From assembly GCA_001541255.1 (NCBI GenBank), contig LNQR01000058.1:1-64000 (forward strand): a stretch of DNA of 64,000 nucleotides, in the 5' to 3' direction. This DNA is from Candidatus Magnetominusculus xianensis. GTDB taxonomy: Bacteria; Nitrospirota; Thermodesulfovibrionia; Thermodesulfovibrionales; Magnetobacteriaceae. Below, piece by piece: positions 55,454 through 63,806 of the stretch. Within the stretch, counting starts at the first letter, position 1, and each line of letters opens with the position of its first letter. The position numbers and the translations under genes are program-made. The notes under the pieces were generated by a model. It saw nothing but the letters and a program-made list of their open reading frames with translations. It ran no database searches and was not told the origin of the DNA.

Positions 55454-57094
55454 TCAGCGTTTATTTTTTACAACAGGTTTTACTTCAACTACTGCACCGC
55501 CAAATAGGTCCAGGGCGTCTTTGACCACTGGATTTGCAAGGGCCTCTGCCCTTAAGTCCTTCTCTGGTATCTTCTCAGTCTTGGCAGTGGTTACGGTTAC
55601 AGTAAACTTTCTCCCTGACAACTCATGAAGAACACCCTCTATGATGGATTTTTTTTCCATTACCGAATCCGCATGAATACTGTTGCCGCCGCTAAAGATA
55701 ATGTTCACAGCGGCATCTTCAACTGCAACTGATGCATCTTTAAGGATGCTCCACAGGGGGACTGAGGTATCATAAATTATATCTATTGCCCTGTTCCACA
55801 GCCCCTTATCTAAAGGTGGAGAAGGTGTGCTTACGCCGCCCGGGTCTTTTTGTGGAACCGGTTTCTCAGACACTTCTATCGATTCATGCGGCAATTCAGG
55901 CGGCAATTCAGGCCGGATTGCTGCAGGGGTTGTTACTGCTGCGGGTTTGGGTTTATGGGAAGATGAACCGGCCCTAAGTTCCCGGATTATCTCGTTTATG
56001 GTCTTAAAAGAACTGAGAAAACTTATCTTGATAAGGCACATCTCAAGGGCCGCGCGCTGGGACTCAGCGCTTTTCACTATGCCTTCGGCCTTGAGCAGTT
56101 CACTCAGTACCACGGTGAGTTCCTCCTCTGATGACGCTGCCGGAGTAACAGCGCTGCCGCCCTTACACGCGGCAACAAGTGCGTCCCGAAAGTATTCTAT
56201 CAGGTCACGGGTAAAGGACAGGAGATCAATACCGCCTTCGTAGAGGTCTGATATGGTTTCAAGGATTTTTATTCTATTCCCAGAGGTGATGGCAAGTGCG
56301 GCATCGGCAACCGCTGACACATTTGAAGTTCCTGTCAGGGCTGAGACATCTGCTTCGTTTATGCCGTCAGCGCCGACAGCGCCGGTAGCGAACGACGCAA
56401 TCTGGTCAAGTAGAGTCAGAGAATCGCGCATACTACCGTCGGCGGCCTTTGCAAGGGCCAAAATTGCCCCCTCAGTAATGTTAAACCCTGCGGATTCTGA
56501 GATAAATCTGAGGCGTTCCATGATTGTAGCCAGGGGAATTCTCTTAAATGGCAGGTGTTGGCACCTTGACAGCACGGTAGTGATTATCTTTTTTGGCTCT
56601 GTAGTAGCCATGATAAAGACAACATGAGCGGGGGGTTCTTCAAGCGTTTTCAATAAGGCGTTAAACGCTGCATTTGAGAGCATGTGTGCCTCGTCTATGA
56701 TGTAGATTTTGTATTTTGCGCCTGACGGGGCATATTTTACCTTTTCTCTGAGTTCTCTGATATCGTTGACGCTGTTGTTTGATGCTCCGTCTATTTCTAC
56801 AACATCAAGAAACGAGCCGTTGCCGATTGAGATACAATTAGGACAGGCATTGCAGGGGGAGGCCGTTGGGCCGTTAACACAATTAAGTGCCTTGGCGAAG
56901 ACCCTCGCGGCAGATGTCTTTCCAACACCGCGCGGGCCGGAAAATATATATGCGTGGGCTATTCTATGCTGCAAAATGGCATTTTTCAGAATCTTTACAG
57001 CCGTATCCTGCCCGGCGAGGTCGTCAAAACCACGCGGTCTCCATTTTCTTGCCAAAACTTTATATGGTTCTTTGGTTAGAACTTCATATGACAA
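55454..57094 (-). CDS. dnaX: DNA polymerase III subunits gamma/tau
   Basis: DnaX is the clamp-loader ATPase. It has the N-terminal KVLARKWRPRGFDDLAGQ, Walker A SGPRGVGKTSAARVFAKALN, a zinc module with cysteines around CNACPNCISIG, Walker B YIIDEAHMLS and the sensor TTEPKKI. The frame is open further upstream, but that extension would be encoded by the SRP RNA. The TTG at 57094 (SYEVLTKEP) with AGGAG 7 bases upstream is the plausible start, giving 546 residues. The C-terminal tau part is short and divergent. The TTG start is unusual for this gene. Confidence 0.93.
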   Translation of the reverse strand: MSYEVLTKEPYKVLARKWRPRGFDDLAGQDTAVKILKNAILQHRIAHAYIFSGPRGVGKTSAARVFAKALNCVNGPTASPCNACPNCISIGNGSFLDVVEIDGASNNSVNDIRELREKVKYAPSGAKYKIYIIDEAHMLSNAAFNALLKTLEEPPAHVVFIMATTEPKKIITTVLSRCQHLPFKRIPLATIMERLRFISESAGFNITEGAILALAKAADGSMRDSLTLLDQIASFATGAVGADGINEADVSALTGTSNVSAVADAALAITSGNRIKILETISDLYEGGIDLLSFTRDLIEYFRDALVAACKGGSAVTPAASSEEELTVVLSELLKAEGIVKSAESQRAALEMCLIKISFLSSFKTINEIIRELRAGSSSHKPKPAAVTTPAAIRPELPPELPHESIEVSEKPVPQKDPGGVSTPSPPLDKGLWNRAIDIIYDTSVPLWSILKDASVAVEDAAVNIIFSGGNSIHADSVMEKKSIIEGVLHELSGRKFTVTVTTAKTEKIPEKDLRAEALANPVVKDALDLFGGAVVEVKPVVKNKR

Positions 57095-57129
57095 TGGTCT
57101 GCTCCTGCTGTGCCGATTACTTTCCTCTG

Positions 57130-57242
57130 TGCAGCCGGGTAAAGACTTGCCGCGGCACACAGTCATAATGCTTACCGCTGCTTCCTTCCGGACCTGACGG
57201 GGTTCACACCTGCCTGTTGCGCAGGGCCATTACCCAACTGCA
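57130..57242 (-). ncRNA. ffs: Signal recognition particle RNA (4.5S type)
   Basis: On the minus strand this contains the SRP core: the GUCAGGUCCGGAAGGAAGCAG tetraloop region (within 57168-57196). The outer stem is formed by 57242-57230 with 57142-57130, 13 bp counting G-U pairs. It lies between tRNA-Ser and dnaX, a common position for ffs. The length of about 113 nt matches the short bacterial form lacking the Alu domain. Confidence 0.95.
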
Positions 57243-57255
57243 TAAAAGAAAGTAC

Positions 57256-57349
57256 TGGCGGAGAGGGAGGGATTTGAACCCTCGGCGAAGCTTTTAGACC
57301 CCGCACACGATTTCCAGTCGTGCTCCTTCAGCCGCTCGGACACCTCTCC
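57256..57349 (-). tRNA. tRNA-Ser (GGA)
   Basis: A long-variable-arm tRNA on the minus strand with acceptor GGAGAGG/CCTCTCC, anticodon loop CTGGAAA (anticodon GGA), T loop GTTCAAATC, G73 discriminator and encoded CCA (57256-57258). It precedes the SRP RNA by 13 bp. Confidence 0.96.
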
Positions 57350-57497
57350 CAGCCTGCTATTGTACACGATTTTACACGAATTTACCAGTACAAAATATTT
57401 AAGTTAAAAATATCAGTATACGGCGCTTCAACTCCCTCAGATTCTGTTGAAATATACAGGACAATACGGTATAATAGGGGTATGGAGGAGACCAATA

Positions 57498-57761
57498 ATG
57501 GCAACCATATTGTTTGACACCCTAAAGGTGGTAGAATCCTTGAAGTCGTCCGGCTTTTCAGAGGAACAGGCAAAGGGGTTGTCTGAAGCGCTCAAAGTGG
57601 CACAGGAAACAAGCACTGAACACCTTGCAACTAAAGATGATATATCCAAACTCGAACTTAGAATAGAATCGGTTAAGTCAGAAACTTTAAAATGGATGTT
57701 TCTCTTCTGGGCCGGACAGTTATTAGCCATATTCGCTATGCTAAAGGCGTTTTTTAAATAG
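57498..57761 (+). CDS. Small coiled-coil membrane-anchored protein (DUF1640-like)
   Basis: This 87-residue protein starts at ATG 57498 with GGAGGAG upstream. It has an N-terminal helix (FDTLKVVESLKSSGFSEEQA), a coiled-coil centre (TKDDISKLELRIESVKSETL) and a C-terminal hydrophobic helix (FLFWAGQLLAIFAMLKAFF), the layout of DUF1640/CCDC90-type proteins. Function in bacteria is unknown. It stands alone, transcribed opposite to its neighbours. Confidence 0.75.
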   Translation: MATILFDTLKVVESLKSSGFSEEQAKGLSEALKVAQETSTEHLATKDDISKLELRIESVKSETLKWMFLFWAGQLLAIFAMLKAFFK

Positions 57762-57810
57762 TTTGGTGTTTCCCCGTTTTTAAGATAATCATTTCAGCTT
57801 CACCTTCTTT

Positions 57811-58560
57811 TCAACAACCACTAGTCATATCTCTCACTATGTTATCTGCCGCCTCTGCCGGGTCGTCTGCCTTGAGTATTGGGCGGCCTACTACGATATA
57901 GTCTGCCCCAAGCCTTATAGCCTGTGACGGTGTGGCAGTCCTTTTCTGGTCGTCCTCATCCTTATCCTTGATATTCTTAATCCAGGGGGGTCTTATCCCC
58001 GGCGTCAGGATTGTAAAGCCGTGACCACAGCGCTCCCGTATGGCCGTTATCTCCTGTGGTGACGCCACAACTCCGTCAAGACCACAGCCCTTTGCCAGTG
58101 CCGCAAGGTGTGTTACCTGATGTGCCAGCTGATTATTTATATTTAGTTCATCTGTAAGTATCCTGTCGTTAAGGCTGGTCAGCACGGTTACAGCAAGTAT
58201 GACCGGCATGGTGGTATTGCTTTTCTGCGATTGGGAGGCAGCAGCTTCCACTGCCGCTCTCATCATATCACTTCCGCCGGATGCGTGGACATTAAACATA
58301 TACACACCCATGTTTACTGCCTCACGTGCCGCAGCAGCTACCGTATTGGGGATGTCGTGATATTTCAAATCCAGAAATACCCTGCCCCCAAGACTTTGTA
58401 CCGCCTGCACCGCCCCAGGCCCTTCCTTTGTAAACAGTTGAAACCCTATCTTAAACAGCGTTACTCTGTCTCTGAGGGTTTCTACTAATCTCACCGCATC
58501 GCTTAATCTGTCTACATCAAGGGCAAGGCAGAGCCTCTTTTTTGCTTCTTCTGACGTCAT
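57811..58560 (-). CDS. pyrF: Orotidine 5'-phosphate decarboxylase
   Basis: PyrF forms UMP from OMP. The 249-residue protein has CLALDVDRL at the N-terminus, catalytic FLDLKYHDIPNTV near residue 58, and the C-terminal phosphate-binding LGADYIVVGRPI. The segment between is slightly longer than in E. coli. Its ATG overlaps the plsY stop by 4 bp, tying it to the phospholipid genes. Confidence 0.95.
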   Translation of the reverse strand: MTSEEAKKRLCLALDVDRLSDAVRLVETLRDRVTLFKIGFQLFTKEGPGAVQAVQSLGGRVFLDLKYHDIPNTVAAAAREAVNMGVYMFNVHASGGSDMMRAAVEAAASQSQKSNTTMPVILAVTVLTSLNDRILTDELNINNQLAHQVTHLAALAKGCGLDGVVASPQEITAIRERCGHGFTILTPGIRPPWIKNIKDKDEDDQKRTATPSQAIRLGADYIVVGRPILKADDPAEAADNIVRDMTSGC

Positions 58561-59138
58561 TTTTTTCTTACGCTTGCCTCCGTACCTTTGAGCAGCCTTT
58601 CTATGTTGTCCTTGTGCTTAATGACAATCAACAGCATGATTATTATGCCATAGATAAGTTTTCTCTCAGTGTAATCGAACAAATACATATTCAAAGGGAC
58701 AAAGAAAAAGGCAATCAGCGCAGACACTGATGAGTATCTCCAGATGGCAAGCGCTATGAGCCATATCGCAGCAGTAGCAGCGCCAACAGCCGGGCTGTAC
58801 ACCAGAAGCACACCAAAACTCGTTGCCACACCCTTTCCGCCTTTAAAACGTGAGAACACAGAAAAATCATGCCCCAATATAGAGCATATCCCTATCAGGC
58901 CAACGGCAGTTTCTCCCATGGAAAGTTCTCTGGCAATAACAACCGCAAGCACACCCTTTAACATATCTCCGACAAGGGTAAACACAGCCGCCCACTTCCC
59001 AACGCTTCTCAGTACATTGGTTGCCCCGATGTTGCCGCTTCCCGTTTTTCTGAGGTCTATGCCTTTCGTCTTTGCAATAATAGTCCCAAATGGGATAGAA
59101 CCCAACAAAAATGCCCCTATCATACAAAGCACCGTCAT
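58557..59138 (-). CDS. plsY: Glycerol-3-phosphate acyltransferase PlsY
   Basis: PlsY is an inner-membrane enzyme that acylates glycerol 3-phosphate from acyl-phosphate. The 193-residue protein has five or so membrane segments and the family loops GSGNIGATNVLRSVGK and SRFKGGKGVATSFG. ATG at 59138 overlaps the pgsA stop by 4 bp and gives the standard length. The frame continues upstream within pgsA, but that extension is not PlsY-like and was excluded. Confidence 0.95.
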   Translation of the reverse strand: MTVLCMIGAFLLGSIPFGTIIAKTKGIDLRKTGSGNIGATNVLRSVGKWAAVFTLVGDMLKGVLAVVIARELSMGETAVGLIGICSILGHDFSVFSRFKGGKGVATSFGVLLVYSPAVGAATAAIWLIALAIWRYSSVSALIAFFFVPLNMYLFDYTERKLIYGIIIMLLIVIKHKDNIERLLKGTEASVRKK

Positions 59139-59668
59139 ATCTTTTTCCAAAATCCTACTGTGTATTGAACCGCCGACACCACGGCAAGCACAACGGCAAT
59201 CCAAATCATGGCAAGTCCAACCCCGTAGAGGTTTATGCCAAAGAGAGAATTCTCCAGTATAAGACACAAAATACCGGCAATCTGAGCGCCCGTTTTTAGC
59301 TTCCCGCCAAGTTCCGCGGCAATCACAATGTCCTTCGTAAGGGCAACAACCCTTAGCGTGGTCACCAGGAACTCTCTCACGATGATAATTATGGCAAGCC
59401 ACATAGACAGGTTCCCGATGTCAACTAACAAAATCAAGGCCGATATTACCAGAAATTTGTCTGCAATCGGGTCCATAATAATCCCAAACTGCGTAATCTG
59501 CCCCGAACGCCTTGCTAGATAACCGTCCAGAAAGTCTGTAATCGACGCCAGCCCAAACACCACCGCCCCCCATACCTGATGCGTCGGCGTAATATATATG
59601 AACACTGGGATCACCAATATCCTGCTTAAGGTGAGTATCGTCGGTACGTTAAGCCTTAGCGTAGTCAT
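59135..59668 (-). CDS. pgsA: CDP-diacylglycerol-glycerol-3-phosphate 3-phosphatidyltransferase
   Basis: PgsA makes phosphatidylglycerophosphate in the inner membrane. The 177-residue protein has the CDP-alcohol phosphotransferase motif DFLDGYLARRSGQ followed by FGIIMDPIADK, matching DGx2ARx8Gx3Dx3D, and about five membrane segments. The start lies inside the kdsC 3' end (20-bp overlap). The related CdsA and Psd/PssA are not in the window. Assignment to PgsA rather than another CDP-alcohol transferase rests on length and layout. Confidence 0.9.
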   Translation of the reverse strand: MTTLRLNVPTILTLSRILVIPVFIYITPTHQVWGAVVFGLASITDFLDGYLARRSGQITQFGIIMDPIADKFLVISALILLVDIGNLSMWLAIIIIVREFLVTTLRVVALTKDIVIAAELGGKLKTGAQIAGILCLILENSLFGINLYGVGLAMIWIAVVLAVVSAVQYTVGFWKKI

Positions 59669-60188
59669 CTATTATTCCTTTGAGGATTCCTTTGGACTTA
59701 AGCAAGAAATCGCATATCTGTCTGACAGCGCCACGACCACCTTCTTTTGTTGTAATGAGACGGGCAAATTTCTTTATATCCTCAACGGCATCCCCTACGG
59801 CAATAGGCAGCCCTACGCGTGTCATCAGGTGTATATCAGGGATGTCGTCTCCAGCGCAGGCTATGTCCTTGTAGTAAAGCGAGTACTTAATCTTGAGGTC
59901 CTCGTAAGCGGCTACCTTGTCCTCACAGCCCTGATAGATATCTTTTATACCAAGTTCACGTGCACGCCGCTCTACGGCGATACTGGTCCTGCCAGTGATT
60001 ATTGCCACGTTTATGCCTTCTTTTAAGAGCATCTTTATACCGTGACCGTCTTTTACATTAAACGTCTTTAGTTCGTTACCCTCGTTATCCAGCGTGATAG
60101 AGCCGTCCGTTAGTACCCCATCCACATCCAAAATGAGCATTGTGATGTGTTTAGCCAGCTCAATTGTCTCATTAGTGACGCCTTTCAT
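59649..60188 (-). CDS. kdsC: 3-deoxy-D-manno-octulosonate 8-phosphate phosphatase
   Basis: KdsC is a HAD phosphatase releasing Kdo from Kdo 8-phosphate. The 179-residue protein has the HAD nucleophile motif LILDVDGVLTDGSI, TGRTSIAVERRARELGI near residue 75, and the GDDIPDIHLM motif with the catalytic Asp. It has no cap domain, as expected for KdsC. ATG 60188 is preferred over an upstream TTG at 60203 because it follows the preceding gene's stop by 5 bp. kdsA lies 8 kb away. Confidence 0.93.
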   Translation of the reverse strand: MKGVTNETIELAKHITMLILDVDGVLTDGSITLDNEGNELKTFNVKDGHGIKMLLKEGINVAIITGRTSIAVERRARELGIKDIYQGCEDKVAAYEDLKIKYSLYYKDIACAGDDIPDIHLMTRVGLPIAVGDAVEDIKKFARLITTKEGGRGAVRQICDFLLKSKGILKGIIDDYAKA

Positions 60189-60192
60189 ATCA

Positions 60193-62415
60193 TTATTTAG
60201 CAAATTTACTGAGCACTGTTGTCAAGAATGCCTTCTGCCTGCGAAGAAAATAGTATTCATTATATGGCTTATCATCGCTTATTAGTATATGCGTGTTATT
60301 GTTCAACAACTGTTGTATGGTTAGTTCAGTCAATAGAAACTTAGACATAAACTGACTGAAATCTTTGCTGCCTGACCATTCAAGGAGGTCTTGTTTTGCC
60401 AGTTCCGGCATTTTGACCTCGATTTCTTTGATTTGAGGCATCTTTATAGGGCTCATAGATGCAAAAAAGTGAACCCCCCAGCCTTCGATACCAGTGTAGG
60501 CCTTTACATACGGAAAGGAATTGACTATTGACCTCACTATGGCCTGTTGAGTTTTTAGTTCTGCTATAGGTACCCATTGCTGAAATATGCCTCCCTCACG
60601 AAGGCGGGATTTAATAGCGTTATAAAAATCCTCCGAGTACAACAGGCTTGACCCTGCTGCCTCAACGGGCGGTGGTGGGTCTATGGTTATTACATCATAC
60701 ATCTCTTTGGTTCTGTTTAAAAACCTCCTGCCATCATCGACAACTATCCTGCCGTTAGGATTTTCCAATATCGCGTGCGCGTCGTCATAAAAATATGGGA
60801 ACACTGCCTTAACACTTGGGATAAGCTCAATAGCAGTAGACTTAATGTTCCATGTCAACATTGACCTGTGAGTAGTTCCCATGCCGAAGCAGATTATCAG
60901 GGCAGAGACAGGGGGGGCCTGGGAAATTGGCCTGTCTAATAACATCATTGGTATATGAGCCATGTGCTTCGTTATGGGGGTAAGATGGGTGATGCCAATT
61001 CCATTTACAAAAAGCCGCTTATCCATACCTTTTCCCAGGGCCACGACTGTAGCCGTATAGTCTCTAACCACTAAGTTGTTGTTCTTATTATAGAACATCT
61101 CGTGGTCATAACTTATGAATATTGAGACGATTAATAAAACCCCTGTTACGGCTGCCGCCCCAGATGCCCTGACAGGCGTTTTTACAAGGTACGATATAAA
61201 AAACACTACATATGGAAGCGCCATAGCAACCATTGAGAATTTTATCCCAAAATACTGTAAAAACACATAGGACGCCAACACCGGCCCAGCTATGCAGCCA
61301 ATGATGTTTATGGAATAGGCATATCCTGCCCCCGATGGCCTGCCTTCTGAATAGAGGTCAATAAGTTTGGGCGTTAAATAGCCTAAAAGCGCGCAAAAGG
61401 GCATTATACTAAGCAAAACCAGGGCCTGAAATACAATATCAAATGACCTTAAACGCCAGTCACTGAGTACTATCGGGAAAAAAACACTTATTCCCAAGAG
61501 TTTAATAAGTTTATACGTATCATATACCCTGTCCCCTGCCAGATGCCTCCGGTACAATAACGACCCTGCCGATGTGGCGAACAAATAAACCGCAAGTATT
61601 GCCGCAAAGGTATAAATACTCGTCCCGAAGGCCGGCGTAAACGCCCTTATCCATACGACCTCAAGGCTCATAGATGTAAGGCCTGTGCTGAACAGCAGAA
61701 GGAGCGCTTGCCCGGAGGAGACCGTCGTGTCATGAACAGCGTCCCTGTCAACATCTATTATGTTATCTCCCGCATTGGTTTTTCTGTAAGGGTACATTAT
61801 TCCAATCACCACGCTTATGGCGGCTATTAAAAAGTTTACATAAGCGGCCACTGTCCACGTCCTTCTAAGCCCTAGCAGCTCCACTAAGACAAGGGCAGTA
61901 ATAATCGTTCCTGACATCGCACCTATTACGTTGGCAAGATACAGGAAACTAAATCCAGTCTTATTCGATTTATCAAGATTCTTAACAAAGGACATCATAA
62001 ATGGAAATGTAAACCCCATCAATATGCACAAGGGAAGAATAGACGCTATTATTACCAGTGTTGAAAGTACTAAATACCGGGCTGAGTCCATCTCACCAGC
62101 CATCAACAAAGCTGCCGAGCCCGAACGAAACACCAGTGGAACTAAAAACGCCCCTGCTCCAATGCAACATTCGGTAAGTGCGTAGAAAAACACCGGTGAC
62201 AGCCCAGTCCTCGCAGAAATGGAGTCAATAAATCTCCCCCCAAATAATGTCCCTGCGGCAAGCCCCAACATGAAAACCGAGATTACTACTGATAGAACCG
62301 GTGTTATTATACCAAACGATGCATAGGCCATTCTGAGCCACACAACCTGATATAGCAACCCGGCAAAGCCTGAAAGAAAAAACAGCACGAACAGTGCCGC
62401 ACGAATTCTCTTCAT
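60193..62415 (-). CDS. Fused multi-pass membrane / spermidine-synthase-like protein
   Basis: This protein of about 740 residues has roughly 12-14 membrane segments (about residues 5-430), an MFS-like region. A soluble spermidine-synthase fold follows, with the SAM-type motif LIICFGMGTTHRSML, an acidic ribose-binding position in NGRIVVDDGRRFL, and active-site IDPPPPVEA. Such fusions are widespread and usually of unknown substrate; polyamine synthesis is only one possibility. The start is uncertain: ATG 62415 (MKRIRAALF) or an ATG 12 codons earlier. It is upstream of kdsC in the same run. Confidence 0.8.
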   Translation of the reverse strand: MKRIRAALFVLFFLSGFAGLLYQVVWLRMAYASFGIITPVLSVVISVFMLGLAAGTLFGGRFIDSISARTGLSPVFFYALTECCIGAGAFLVPLVFRSGSAALLMAGEMDSARYLVLSTLVIIASILPLCILMGFTFPFMMSFVKNLDKSNKTGFSFLYLANVIGAMSGTIITALVLVELLGLRRTWTVAAYVNFLIAAISVVIGIMYPYRKTNAGDNIIDVDRDAVHDTTVSSGQALLLLFSTGLTSMSLEVVWIRAFTPAFGTSIYTFAAILAVYLFATSAGSLLYRRHLAGDRVYDTYKLIKLLGISVFFPIVLSDWRLRSFDIVFQALVLLSIMPFCALLGYLTPKLIDLYSEGRPSGAGYAYSINIIGCIAGPVLASYVFLQYFGIKFSMVAMALPYVVFFISYLVKTPVRASGAAAVTGVLLIVSIFISYDHEMFYNKNNNLVVRDYTATVVALGKGMDKRLFVNGIGITHLTPITKHMAHIPMMLLDRPISQAPPVSALIICFGMGTTHRSMLTWNIKSTAIELIPSVKAVFPYFYDDAHAILENPNGRIVVDDGRRFLNRTKEMYDVITIDPPPPVEAAGSSLLYSEDFYNAIKSRLREGGIFQQWVPIAELKTQQAIVRSIVNSFPYVKAYTGIEGWGVHFFASMSPIKMPQIKEIEVKMPELAKQDLLEWSGSKDFSQFMSKFLLTELTIQQLLNNNTHILISDDKPYNEYYFLRRQKAFLTTVLSKFAK

Positions 62416-62558
62416 ACTATTATGTCCATCACACCCTAACAAGTCTCTCATCTGCCATGCTTATTAACACACATCAGGCAACTCTGGAGGCAACTCTGGA
62501 AACGGCTCTGGTGAGGTTTTTTAGGACGTGACAGATGAATTTATCCTCAATCCACGGC

Positions 62559-63086
62559 TCAATGCCCAGTGAGGGCCTTTAGAATTCTTTTATCCAAGGC
62601 TCGGACATTACCAGACATTACCTTAGCGATGGACTTCATTATCTTTACCATCGTTTCGGTATTTGTGGTCTCCAGCTCAAAAAAATCCTCGGACTTTAAG
62701 ATAAACAACTCGGTGTCTTTGAGGGCAAGGGCCTCAGCGCCGTGTTTTTTCTTTCCTTCCAGAATAGACAACTCCCCAAAGAACTGCCCTGCACCCAGAA
62801 GCGCAAAGCGGTTTTCCCAGCCGTCTGCGGTGTGCTTTATTTCGTCGCTCTGAATATTTCTCAGCATTACTAACATCTTTGATTTCGTATCCAACTGGAG
62901 CTTACGCTTTACTTCGACTTGTCCCGAGTGTATCATGCGTATACCTTCCGTAGGTTCACCCTCTTTGAATATATACTTATCTTTTGTAACAGTAACCTTC
63001 TGGATATTCGGGAGCAGCCTCTCAAGTTCTCCATCGTCAAGGCCTTCAAAGAGTATTTGTTTTTTTAGATCTTCAACCGTAGGCAT
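62559..63086 (-). CDS. Cyclic-nucleotide-binding-fold protein (tandem copy 2)
   Basis: This 175-residue protein is a single CNB domain (about residues 8-145) with the phosphate-binding-cassette-like GQFFGELSILEGKKKHGAEA near residue 98. The Arg-Ser/Thr-Ala triplet that binds cAMP is absent, so the ligand is unclear. A C-terminal helix (VMSGNVRALDKRILKALTGH) lacks an HTH, so it is not a DNA-binding regulator. It is a tandem paralogue of the 63107 gene. Confidence 0.8.
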   Translation of the reverse strand: MPTVEDLKKQILFEGLDDGELERLLPNIQKVTVTKDKYIFKEGEPTEGIRMIHSGQVEVKRKLQLDTKSKMLVMLRNIQSDEIKHTADGWENRFALLGAGQFFGELSILEGKKKHGAEALALKDTELFILKSEDFFELETTNTETMVKIMKSIAKVMSGNVRALDKRILKALTGH

Positions 63087-63106
63087 TTATATATTCTCCC
63101 TGATGT

Positions 63107-63637
63107 TTATATCCCTATCAAGAGCCTTAGCAGCTGCTTGTCCAGATAACGCATATTTTTTGATGATACCCTCGCAATCACGCGCAGTATTTTCAGCATA
63201 GTTGCCGGAGATGATACCTCTATTTCTGCAAATTTCTCAGAGCGTATGAGATATAGCTCAGTATCATCAAGGGCATCGGCATCTGCGCCATGTTTCTTCT
63301 TTCCCTCTATTACAGATAACTCCCCAAAGAACTGCCCGTCTAATAACGTGGCAAAGACCTGCCTCCACCCGTATGGGGTCTTTCGTATCTCACAGCAGTT
63401 TTGCGTGTTTCTCACGGTTATCAGCATCTTTGTCTTCAGGTCTATTGGCAGCTTCTTTGTTACTTCAATTTCACCGGATTTAATCATATAGACACCCCGT
63501 GTAGGCTCATTCTCCCTGAATATTGGGTCTCCTTTGGAGACCTTCATCAGCTCTACTACCTGTGCTATTGACTGAAGCTCCGAATCGTCAAGGCCCTCAA
63601 GCAACATCTGTCGTTTTAACTCGTCTAATACCTGCAT
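63107..63637 (-). CDS. Cyclic-nucleotide-binding-fold protein (tandem copy 1)
   Basis: This 176-residue CNB-domain protein closely parallels its downstream neighbour: GQFFGELSVIEGKKKHGADA, a similar LLEGLDDSELQSIAQVVEL N-terminal helix, and a matching C-terminal tail (RYLDKQLLRLLIGI). As in the neighbour, the cAMP-binding Arg is absent and no HTH follows. The two genes are 20 bp apart and co-directional, clearly a tandem duplication. They may heterodimerise. Confidence 0.8.
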   Translation of the reverse strand: MQVLDELKRQMLLEGLDDSELQSIAQVVELMKVSKGDPIFRENEPTRGVYMIKSGEIEVTKKLPIDLKTKMLITVRNTQNCCEIRKTPYGWRQVFATLLDGQFFGELSVIEGKKKHGADADALDDTELYLIRSEKFAEIEVSSPATMLKILRVIARVSSKNMRYLDKQLLRLLIGI

Positions 63638-63769
63638 TACAGCTCCTTATGTATATTGTAACCACTCCGTACATATAAAGGCCAGCATGGGCATTTATAC
63701 ATCTCTAATTATTACATGCTATAACTTAAGATATTGAATCAGGAATTGTCAATGATTATTTTTTAGCGC

Positions 63770-63798
63770 TTGACTATATCGCAAGAAATCCTTATCTT
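63770..63798 (+). promoter_or_regulatory. Promoter just before the YdjM-like gene
   Basis: TTGACT (63770-63775) and TATCTT (63793-63798) are separated by 17 bases. Transcription would begin about 63805, two bases before the ATG at 63807, which has no ribosome site. This suggests a leaderless mRNA or a later start. Confidence 0.5.
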
Positions 63799-63806
63799 AA
63801 CAAACA

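Noticed and set aside
57095..57166. N-terminal extension of dnaX
   Set aside because: The extension would be encoded by the SRP RNA and lacks homology to DnaX; TTG 57094 has a ribosome site.
59139..59402. N-terminal extension of plsY
   Set aside because: It lies inside pgsA in another frame, is Cys/His/Arg-rich and unlike PlsY; ATG 59138 gives the standard protein.
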